A stretch of 10,118 bases of DNA, taken from the NCBI GenBank assembly GCA_035546295.1, contig DATKBT010000146.1:1-10118 (forward strand), read 5' to 3'. The number at the start of each line of letters is the position of its first letter. Within the stretch, counting starts at the first letter, position 1. Below are positions 1-5,901 of this stretch, piece after piece. This stretch comes from DATKBT01 sp035546295. Its GTDB lineage: Bacteria > Acidobacteriota > Thermoanaerobaculia > Multivoradales > Multivoraceae. The notes under the pieces are model-generated. The model was given only the letters and a program-made list of their open reading frames with translations. It was not told where the DNA came from and searched no databases. The translations under genes and the position numbers were made by a program.

Positions 1-1
1 C

Positions 2-493
2 GTGATCGAGGAGGCGATCGCGCTCTGGCGCTCCTGCCCCAACTATCGGGCGGACTTCCCGGCGCTGGTCCTCGGGGAGGCCGCCGCGACCCTGTTCGTC
101 ACGCTCGAGCCCGGCAACAGCGGCAGCAAGCGCTGCGGCTCGTTCCGCGGCCGCAGCATCACGCTCTACCGCTGGGCGCGCACCTCCGACCGATCGATCC
201 GCAGCTGCGGCTCACTGGCGCTCAACCTCGCGCACGAGCTCGGCCATGCGCTCGGGCTGCCCGACGCCGCCGACGCGGCGGGCTGCGCCACCAGGATCAT
301 GGCCGACCTCGAACCGGGAAACCTGTTCAGGAGAGCGGTTGCTTCCGAGGAGTGCCGGCTCGCCGGCGAGCGTTGGCGCACGCTCGCCGAGCTGGGCCTT
401 CCCGCCGGCCCCGGCGCCGAGACGGACCGGCCCCATCGACCGGCGGCGGCCGAGCCGGCGGCGCCGGCGCTGCGACCCGAACGACGGCCCTGA
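2..493 (+). CDS. Metzincin-type zinc metalloprotease, 3' end of gene (5' truncated)
   Basis: This is the last ~163 residues of a protein whose start lies upstream of the window; the GTG at base 2 is probably internal. The sequence shows a zinc-protease motif HELGHALGLPD (residues 78-88 of the visible part). It fits HExxHxxGxxD, with H78, H82 and probably D88 as zinc ligands and E79 as the general base. A downstream RIMA (98-101) looks like the Met-turn of metzincins. Asp as third ligand is known in snapalysin-like (M7) peptidases, whereas matrixins use His. Five cysteines (near 13, 45, 69, 95 and 117) suggest a disulfide-bonded, exported enzyme, but the signal peptide would be outside the window. 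The last ~30 residues are Pro/Ala/Arg-rich and probably disordered. The substrate is unknown. The motif supports a peptidase well; the exact family is uncertain because the N-terminal part is missing. Confidence 0.72.
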   Translation: MIEEAIALWRSCPNYRADFPALVLGEAAATLFVTLEPGNSGSKRCGSFRGRSITLYRWARTSDRSIRSCGSLALNLAHELGHALGLPDAADAAGCATRIMADLEPGNLFRRAVASEECRLAGERWRTLAELGLPAGPGAETDRPHRPAAAEPAAPALRPERRP

Positions 494-517
494 GCGCGCC
501 GTCGGCGTCCGAACGGC

Positions 518-564
518 GGTCTCGGAGCAAGGTCTCGGAGCAAGGTCTCGGAGCGAGATCTCGG
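518..564. repeat. 13-bp tandem repeat, three units plus a partial fourth
   Basis: The unit ggtctcggagcaa occurs at 518-530 and 531-543 exactly. A third unit at 544-556 has one change (ending gcga), and an 8-base partial copy (gatctcgg) follows at 557-564. It lies 25 bases downstream of the metalloprotease stop codon. Thirteen bases is not a multiple of three, and no gene crosses it, so it is probably a non-coding minisatellite. Its function is unknown; slippage or a protein-binding array are both possible. Confidence 0.85.
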
Positions 565-755
565 CGCGGTGGGATCGCAGAGCGACCTCGCAGCGCATCG
601 GATGCCGGCGACGTCGTGTCGGCAACAGTGGTCCGACGCGCGATTCCACGCGCGCGCCGTCCCGCGAAGCGGATAGCATCGGCCACACGCATCCACGGGC
701 TCGCCGGGTGCGGCTGGAGAGTCCTTCCCTGCGCGGACCCCGAGAAGCCCCAAAC

Positions 756-811
756 GGGCTCGTGATGGTCGCCGCTCCCCAACGAGCGGCGAGAGCGAGG
801 CACCACGAGCC
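756..811. repeat. Palindromic intergenic repeat element, copy A
   Basis: The first 46 bases (756-801) match bases 10011-10056 of copy B at 39 of 46 positions by hand alignment. The ends are inverted: ggctcgtg (757-764) pairs with cacgagcc (804-811). An inner stem cgccgct/agcggcg (769-775 with 784-790) is also possible. Copy A is shorter than copy B by about 8 bases just before the right arm. It ends 32 bases before the start codon of the VWFA-related gene, so it would be in that gene's leader or promoter region. Two well-matched non-coding copies in 10 kb suggest a dispersed REP- or MITE-like family. Mobility is an inference. Confidence 0.75.
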
Positions 812-843
812 AGCGAGGGGCGGCGCTGCGCTCGAGGGCAGCC

Positions 844-2141
844 ATGAGCAGTACGACGCACGGCCTCGCATGCCCGCGCGGAGGCGCGCGGCGCTCCACG
901 ACGATCGCGGCGCTTCTGATCGGTTCGGCCCTCGGGCTAGCCCCAGCACCCGCCATCCCCCAGCCGCAGGAGATCGCCGACCAGGTCTTCTCCGAGAGCC
1001 TGGCGGTGCTCGAGGTGGAGGTTCCGGTCCAGGTGCTTCGCGACGGTGTCCCGGTGCGGGGTCTCGACCAGACCGACTTCGCCGTCCTCGACCGCGGCGT
1101 CGAGCGAGCGATCGTGGACTTCGAGGTGATCGACCTGGGGATCGCGGGTCCAGGAGCGCCGGCCTCGGCTCAGGAGGACCGCCCCGACGCCCAGCGCAGC
1201 CTGCTCGTGCTCGTCGACTACTCGTTCAACGCGGCCCAGCTCGTAGCACAGACGATCGACGCCACCCGCCAGATGGTCGCCGCCCAGCTGCACCCGCGGG
1301 ACCGCGTCGCGATCGTGGCGCTGGGAGCTCGGGGCAGGATCGCGATCCTCACCGGCTTCACGGCCGACCGTGATCGCATCGAGATGGCACTGGAGCTGGC
1401 GCGGGCGCTCGCCGATCGCAAGCGGCGCGAAGCGCGCGATCTCGCCCGCGCGCTCGACGAGCAGGGACCGAGGACGGCCGAGCAGCGCGCGACGCCTACG
1501 GCGCTGCAGCCTCGGAAGCCTTTGGCGACGGCATCGACCAGCTGGTCGCCGCGAACGATCTCGAGGTGGCCACGGTCGCGGCCGGCGTCGACGCCGGCCT
1601 CGCCGACGAGGTCGGCGCTCAGCTCGGCGGCGCCGCGGGCGGCTCGGGGATCGAAGAGGCGTTCGCGATCGGCTCTCGCCTGTCCAGCTTCTCGCGCTAC
1701 CAGGCGAGCGCCGGGTTCGCCGAGGCGGTCGCGGCCGCGGGCCGTCGCCTGATCGTTCGCGAGCCCGACGACGACGGTCCGGCCACGGTCCCCTTCCGCC
1801 TCGGCGGGCAGGAGCAGGTCCCGCAGCTCGAGCCGGTGGTGCAGCGGGGGGATGCGCTGGGCGTCGCCCTGGTGCTGCTCGGGAGAGTCGCCGGCGATCC
1901 GGCGGCGAGCGATCTGGTCGCCGGCCTGCGCCTCCTCGACGCGACCGGCGAGGTCGCACCTGCCGGAGACGCCTTCGCGCTCGACGAGCGCGTGGAGGAG
2001 GAAGGGAGCCTGCAGCTCCTGTTCACCCTCGACACCACGGCGCTGGTCCCGGGCGCCTACGCGGTCGAGGGGATGTGGCCACCCGGGATCGACGGCGCGG
2101 AGCCTTCGCGCTTTCTGGTCGTCGAGCCGGCGTCGCCGTAA
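844..2141 (+). CDS. Secreted VWFA-related (Acidobacterial-type) protein with an apparent frameshift
   Basis: The product would be about 432 residues if one missing base is restored. A signal peptide is visible: Arg-containing N-region, hydrophobic stretch at about 19-33, likely cleavage near APA at 35-37. Residues ~55-98 match the N-terminal strand region of the VWFA-related family, with GVPVRGLDQTDFAVLDRG resembling its usual G-x-P-V-x-x-L-x-x-x-D-F-x-V-x-x-x-G pattern. Residues ~118-182 form a von Willebrand A-like segment with a degenerate metal site, D125-Y-S127-F-N129 in place of DxSxS. The first part reads in frame 1 to about base 1490; the natural continuation (RDAYGAAASEAFGDG) is in frame 3 and ends with TAA at 2139-2141. 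Without correction, frame 1 runs on to a stop at 1750-1752 in Arg/Ser/Pro-rich nonsense. The ATG at 844 follows a weak gaggg (834-838). Such proteins are usually exported; molecular role and partner are unknown. It may be a pseudogene or a sequence error. Confidence 0.75.
1484..1491 (+). other. Probable frameshift site in the VWFA-related gene
   Basis: Reading frame 1 gives AEQRA up to base 1490, and frame 3 gives DAYGAAASEAFGDG from base 1491. Adding one base to the alternating GC run agcgcgcg would join them as AEQRARDAYGAA, the most natural fit. The true shift could lie anywhere from about 1460 to 1491, since both frames are open there. No slippery heptamer of the X-XXY-YYZ type is present, so programmed -1 shifting is unlikely; mutation or an assembly error is more probable. 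Confidence 0.7.
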
Positions 2142-2283
2142 CGTCATGGGCGACGGCTGATCGCGATCGACCCGAGGGTCCTTCTCGCCTCCCAGCTGCA
2201 CGATCGCGGAGCGCACGATCGGCCGGGACAGGCTGGCGCATAGGGGCGGCCTCGGCAAGTCCTCGACCCGTGACCGGTGGCCG

Positions 2284-2319
2284 GAAACAGAAAGGCCGGA
2301 GGGCTTGCGCCTCCGGCCT
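2284..2319 (-). terminator. Probable intrinsic terminator for the TonB-dependent receptor gene
   Basis: A perfect 10-bp GC-rich stem pairs aggccggagg (2293-2302) with cctccggcct (2310-2319) around a 7-base loop. Read on the minus strand, the stem is followed by a T-rich run (tttctgttt), the usual layout of a Rho-independent terminator. Read on the plus strand it is followed by gagacc, so it serves the minus-strand receptor gene, whose stop codon is about 140 bases upstream on that strand. It may also block plus-strand read-through from the VWFA gene less efficiently. Confidence 0.7.
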
Positions 2320-2366
2320 GAGACCGCCGCCGTCGGTATCTCGCAACGACGGGACGGCGGCGTGAG

Positions 2367-2413
2367 GATCCCCGCGTGCATCCCGAGCCAGCTCGGGCTA
2401 CGCCGCGGGGATC
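2367..2413. other. Long nested hairpin between convergent genes
   Basis: Outer arms gatccccgcg (2367-2376) and cgcggggatc (2404-2413) are perfectly complementary over 10 bp. Inside them cccgag (2382-2387) pairs with ctcggg (2392-2397) around a 4-base loop. No T-run follows on either strand. It may protect mRNA ends or help terminate both convergent transcripts. Confidence 0.6.
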
Positions 2414-2422
2414 GCCGTTCGT

Positions 2423-2450
2423 CAGCCATCGAGCCGAAGCTCGATGGCTG
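2423..2450 (-). terminator. Stable UUCG-loop hairpin just after the receptor stop codon
   Basis: A perfect 12-bp stem pairs cagccatcgagc (2423-2434) with gctcgatggctg (2439-2450). On the minus strand the loop is TTCG closed by C-G, the exceptionally stable cUUCGg tetraloop. It begins 10 bases past the receptor stop codon (2460-2462, minus). There is no T-run after it, so it could be a 3'-end stabiliser or a Rho-independent terminator of the non-canonical kind, acting with the hairpin at 2284-2319. Confidence 0.6.
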
Positions 2451-2459
2451 GCTTTCGAG

Positions 2460-5400
2460 CTACTTCCAGCCCAACCGCACGCCCAGGCGGTAGATCCGCG
2501 GGCTGATGTTGTCGTTCAGGAAGAAGCGACTGCCCGACGTGATCGAGCGCAGACGCGACAGCTCGGTGCCTTCGTTGGTGACGTTGAACACGTCGATACC
2601 GAAGGTGAAGTTGACCGCGCTGGTCAGCGCGAACTCCTTCTCGACACGCACGTCGGCGGTGACCACATCGTCCAGCCGGTAGTCGTCACTGAACTCCGCG
2701 GCACGGATCGTCCGAGCGATGCCGTCCGAGCCCGTGACCGAACCGGCGTACGGGATCGCGTATCCCTCACGGCCCTGGACCGCCGCGGAGAGGTTGAAGC
2801 CCCACGGACGATCCGGAGCGACCTGGTACAACCCGTTGAGGTTGTAGCTCCAGGACGACTGGAGGAACCGCTCACCCTTGCCCGAGCCGGCCGAACGCTC
2901 GACGAAGACGTCGCCATCGACCTCGCCACCGTCGTAGAGCGCGGTGATCGCGTTCGCGTTCGGGTCGTTGTTGAACAGGTACTCGTCGTCGATCTGCCAC
3001 TCGGCGTCGCCATAGTTGATGTAGCCACGCAGCATCCACCGGTTGGCGAGCCGCTTGGTGAAGGTCACCGCGCCGCCCAGGTACTCGCGCTCACGGCTGC
3101 CGTTGAGCAGGAGCTGACCGCCGGTCAGCTCGAAGCGCGGGTCGAGGGCGAACAGGGGCACGTTGACGTTGCTCGCCGGTCCGCCGGTGATCCCGCCGGG
3201 AACGAACCCGGTGAAGGTTCCGTCCGCAACGTAGTCCTCGACGGTCGCCGTTCGGACCTCGCCGGTGACGGTGTCGCGGATGAAGTCACGGGTCTCGAGG
3301 ATGTCCTCGACCAGCCGGTAGGTCCCGGTGAACCCGATGACGAACTCGGGCAGCAGCGCGTGCTCGACGTTGAACACCAGCTCGTTGGTCACCGACGGAT
3401 CGAGCCCGGGATCGTTGACGTCCGGATCCGCCAGCGATGTCGGATTCGCCGGATCGAAGCCGTTCGGGAAGGCGAAGAACAAGGAGCTCGGATCGTTCAG
3501 GATGTCGGTCGCACCCGTGTACGGAGCGTTCTCGAAGGGAAGCTCGAAGTACGCGTATGCATCACCCGCCGGGTTGGTCCGGTTCACGTTGCCCACCGAG
3601 AGCGCCTCGGCGAACTGCGCGAAGCTGGCCCGCACCAGGGTGTCGCGATTCTCACCCAACGCGTAGGTGAAGCCGACGCGAGGATGAATCGTGGTCCAGT
3701 CGAACTCCTCGGAGAAGCCCGGGAAGTCGATCGCGGGCAGCACGTTGGGCACCGCCGGATTCGCGGGGATCAAGGCCGCCTCGTTGACGCCCGACTGATC
3801 GTCGAAGCGCAGGCCGAGGTTGACCGTGAACCGTCCGAAGGTGACGGTGTCCTGCGCCCACAGCGAGAAGTACTCGAGGGTCACCGGCGGCGCGATGCCG
3901 CGATGTGCCACGAAGAACGTGGTCTCGCCATCGCTGCTGTCGGTGAAGACGTCACGGCCCGGCCAGCGGAAGGCCGAGGAGCTCTCGAACTCGCGGAAGC
4001 GACCGCCGATCTTGAGCTCGTGGTTGGCGTTACCGGTGTTGAAGAAGTACGAGCCGTCGAGCTTGTACTCGTCTGAAGGGTTGGAGGCCGCGCCCGACAG
4101 GTAACTGTCGTGCCAGATCCCATCTTCGTCGATCCAGGACTCCGGCGCGTCCGGACCCACGCCGCCGCGAGCGGCGAGCTGGAAGCCCGCGTCGAGGTGC
4201 GACCAGGTGCCGGTGACGAACAGGTTGTTCGAGAACACGTGGGTGTCTTCGGCGCGGTAGACGGCGGTCGGACCCCGCTGATTCCAGGTGGTCTCGTCGG
4301 GACGGCTGATCGAGGCGCCACGGCCGAACTTCTGCTTGTCGCCGTTGTTCCACGAGCCGACCGCCGAATTGCTGTCGGTGAGCTGCGCGTTGAGCTTGAG
4401 CGACTGGTTCTCGAGGATCGTGTCGTCGGCGGTGCCCGAGGCGGCGTTCTGCTGGATGTCGTTCTGACCCCAGGAGCCCCACAACCACAGCCGGTCGCGC
4501 ACCACTGCGCCGCCGGCCTCGAAGCCGAGGTCCTCGACCTCGCGGATCTCGGCGCCCTGATAGATGCGGGCCGCCGAGACGTCTCCAGGATCGTTCTCGG
4601 GCAAGTACTGCGTGTTGCAGCCCTCGCACAGGCTCGACGACGGCAGATCGCTCTGGTCGACGTTGACGTCCGCCTGGTCGAGGCCGCCGCCGAAGTAGCC
4701 GTCGGCCTTGGTGCCGTAGAACCGAGCGGATCCGCGGAACTCGTTCGAGCCGCGCTTGGTCACCAGGTTGACGCCGACGCCGGCGGTGTTCTTGGTGACG
4801 TCGGTGCCGCCGGTGGTGAACTGCATCTCGGCGAACTGGTCGAAGTCGTAGTAGGTCGAGGAGGCGCCGATCGCGCGCATGTCGGTGATCTGGACGCCGT
4901 CGACCATGAAGTCGTTCTCGTCCGAAGCCACCGCCTGCGCACGGAACGCAGCCTGTTGGCCCGACTCGTTTCCGCCGACGTTGATGCGGTCGACGAGCAC
5001 GCCCGGGGTCTGGTTGAGGATCGCCCACGGATCACGCGCGGTCGGGATCTTCTCGAGCTCGACCTGCGAGACGGTGGTGCCCTGCTGGAGCTTGCGCTCG
5101 TCGAGCAGCGGGCTCTCGGAGGTGACGGTGACCACCTCGGTGACCGCCGGCGTCAGCGTCAGCGGAACCGTGGTGTTGCGGCTGACGCGGACCTCGATGT
5201 CCGGGTACTGGATGCCGCCGAAGCCCTCGAGCTCGGCGAGGACCGAATAGGAGCCAGGATCCAGCCCGAGGAATCGGAACTGACCCTGTGCGTCGGTGAT
5301 CTGGGTCTTCTCGGCGCCGACGCCCGTCAGGGTCACGGTGACCCCCGGAAGCGGCTGGCCATCCGAGTCCACGATCGTGCCGAAGATGTTGCCGGTCGGC

Positions 5401-5483
5401 GACTGCGCATACGCGAGGCCGCCGATCAGCAACAGGCACAGACCGAGGAGGAGCGCTTTCGAAACTGCACGCTGTTTCTTCAT
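2460..5483 (-). CDS. TonB-dependent receptor, Oar-like, with carboxypeptidase-regulatory N-terminal domain
   Basis: This 1007-residue outer-membrane protein is predicted to import or move a ligand across the outer membrane using TonB energy. The ATG at 5483 is chosen over an upstream in-frame ATG at 5543 because it starts a clear signal peptide (KK near the start, Leu-rich core, AYA|Q cleavage at 26/27). It also has a GGGAG ribosome site at 5494-5490, six bases away. After cleavage come a carboxypeptidase-regulatory-like beta domain (about 30-112) and a TonB-box-like EVVTVT (116-121). The plug follows (about 125-260, with VDGVQITD from residue 194), then the barrel to the C-terminus. A CEGC pair (C286, C289) lies in an early barrel loop. 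The length is normal for Oar-like receptors, which Acidobacteriota carry in large numbers. The substrate cannot be read from the sequence; peptide or polysaccharide uptake are common guesses. It is divergent from the FG-GAP gene and convergent with the VWFA gene. Confidence 0.92.
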   Translation of the reverse strand: MKKQRAVSKALLLGLCLLLIGGLAYAQSPTGNIFGTIVDSDGQPLPGVTVTLTGVGAEKTQITDAQGQFRFLGLDPGSYSVLAELEGFGGIQYPDIEVRVSRNTTVPLTLTPAVTEVVTVTSESPLLDERKLQQGTTVSQVELEKIPTARDPWAILNQTPGVLVDRINVGGNESGQQAAFRAQAVASDENDFMVDGVQITDMRAIGASSTYYDFDQFAEMQFTTGGTDVTKNTAGVGVNLVTKRGSNEFRGSARFYGTKADGYFGGGLDQADVNVDQSDLPSSSLCEGCNTQYLPENDPGDVSAARIYQGAEIREVEDLGFEAGGAVVRDRLWLWGSWGQNDIQQNAASGTADDTILENQSLKLNAQLTDSNSAVGSWNNGDKQKFGRGASISRPDETTWNQRGPTAVYRAEDTHVFSNNLFVTGTWSHLDAGFQLAARGGVGPDAPESWIDEDGIWHDSYLSGAASNPSDEYKLDGSYFFNTGNANHELKIGGRFREFESSSAFRWPGRDVFTDSSDGETTFFVAHRGIAPPVTLEYFSLWAQDTVTFGRFTVNLGLRFDDQSGVNEAALIPANPAVPNVLPAIDFPGFSEEFDWTTIHPRVGFTYALGENRDTLVRASFAQFAEALSVGNVNRTNPAGDAYAYFELPFENAPYTGATDILNDPSSLFFAFPNGFDPANPTSLADPDVNDPGLDPSVTNELVFNVEHALLPEFVIGFTGTYRLVEDILETRDFIRDTVTGEVRTATVEDYVADGTFTGFVPGGITGGPASNVNVPLFALDPRFELTGGQLLLNGSREREYLGGAVTFTKRLANRWMLRGYINYGDAEWQIDDEYLFNNDPNANAITALYDGGEVDGDVFVERSAGSGKGERFLQSSWSYNLNGLYQVAPDRPWGFNLSAAVQGREGYAIPYAGSVTGSDGIARTIRAAEFSDDYRLDDVVTADVRVEKEFALTSAVNFTFGIDVFNVTNEGTELSRLRSITSGSRFFLNDNISPRIYRLGVRLGWK

Positions 5484-5509
5484 GTGAGTCTCCCTGCAGT
5501 CGGTTGCGC

Positions 5510-5551
5510 TCGATCGACTTCGCCCCCTACGCGGGGGCTCCAATCGATCGA
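5510..5551 (-). promoter_or_regulatory. Hairpin in the receptor gene 5' leader
   Basis: Outer arms tcgatcga (5510-5517 and 5544-5551) flank an inner stem gccccc/gggggc (5522-5527 with 5533-5538) around a 5-base loop. The structure starts 26 bases upstream of the receptor ATG and about 15 bases before its GGGAG ribosome site. It could influence translation or mRNA stability of the receptor. The palindrome tcgatcga could also be a DNA-binding site. Function is inferred. Confidence 0.5.
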
Positions 5552-5695
5552 ACTGCTCCGAGCCGCGTGTCTGTGGTCGCGAGCCCGGCGCCCTCCAGAC
5601 GGAGCAAGCGAAGTGCCAGACTGGCTACCGCTCCCTCCGCAGCGTCGCAACCGCCCGTTTGCTCTCGGTTTTAGGGACCGAGCAGTAGGTTCAGG

Positions 5696-5723
5696 ATCGT
5701 AACCAGAAGAGCCTGATCTCCAA
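5696..5723 (-). promoter_or_regulatory. Weak sigma-70-like promoter candidate for the receptor gene
   Basis: On the minus strand TTGGAG (5723-5718) is followed after 16 bases by TACGAT (5701-5696). TACGAT matches TATAAT at four of six positions and TTGGAG matches the TTG of the -35 box. This would give a leader of roughly 200 bases that includes the hairpin at 5510-5551. Promoter consensus in this group is not well known, so the call is tentative. Confidence 0.3.
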
Positions 5724-5748
5724 CGAATCGTCGCCGGCCGATTCGAAA

Positions 5749-5784
5749 GATTGAACATCCGGCATCATCTCCAAACGATTGAAC
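5749..5784. repeat. Pair of GATTGAAC direct repeats in the divergent control region
   Basis: GATTGAAC occurs at 5749-5756 and 5777-5784, 28 bases apart, each preceded by an AAA-containing run and followed within two bases by CC. The region is distinctly less GC-rich than its surroundings. It sits between the divergent receptor and FG-GAP genes, so a regulator that controls both is possible. Two copies of eight bases are only suggestive. Confidence 0.4.
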
Positions 5785-5886
5785 TTCCCTCGCACGGCCG
5801 TTTGGACGCTCTCCGGGCCGAGCCGGCTGCGGCCCGCACCGGCGCGCACACGCGCCAGACGGGAGCGGAGGCCGACGCCGGGCACG

Positions 5887-5892
5887 TATGAT
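5887..5892 (+). promoter_or_regulatory. TATGAT -10-like box just before the FG-GAP gene
   Basis: TATGAT matches the -10 consensus at five of six positions and ends ten bases before the ATG at 5902. Transcription would then start at about 5899-5902, giving a leaderless or nearly leaderless mRNA, which fits the lack of a ribosome site before this ATG. No good -35 box is seen at the expected distance. Confidence 0.35.
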
Positions 5893-5901
5893 CGATCCTC
5901 G

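Larger units (their letters stand above)
494..843. other. Non-coding region between the metalloprotease and VWFA-related genes
   Basis: No credible gene is seen in these 350 bases. Open frames crossing the region give Arg/Ser/Pro-rich translations typical of non-coding GC-rich DNA. It contains a 13-bp tandem repeat (518-564) and a palindromic repeat element (756-811), both listed separately. No convincing promoter for the downstream gene was found: a TAGCAT at 674-679 resembles a -10 box but has no matching -35. No clear terminator follows the protease stop codon at 491-493. Confidence 0.6.

Noticed and set aside
674..679. TAGCAT as a -10 box for the VWFA gene
   Set aside because: No -35-like sequence lies 16-18 bases upstream and it is 165 bases from the start codon.
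166..956. Several long open frames on both strands over the metalloprotease gene and the following non-coding region
   Set aside because: Their translations are Arg/Ser/Pro/Ala-rich without domains or signal peptides, as expected for out-of-frame reading of GC-rich DNA.
1484..1491. Programmed -1 ribosomal frameshifting in the VWFA gene
   Set aside because: No slippery heptamer or obvious following pseudoknot was seen; an indel in a GC run explains the break more simply.
2198..2221. Direct repeat gcacgatcg at 2198 and 2213
   Set aside because: Nine bases in GC-rich DNA rich in GATCG words; likely chance and not tied to a promoter or gene start.
2376..4076. 566-residue plus-strand open frame antisense to the receptor gene
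   Set aside because: It is the complement of a clear TonB-dependent receptor; its Val/Glu/Arg-rich translation has no recognisable domain.
4110..5702. 530-residue plus-strand open frame antisense to the receptor gene start
   Set aside because: It overlaps the signal peptide, regulatory domain and plug of the receptor on the opposite strand and shows no family features.
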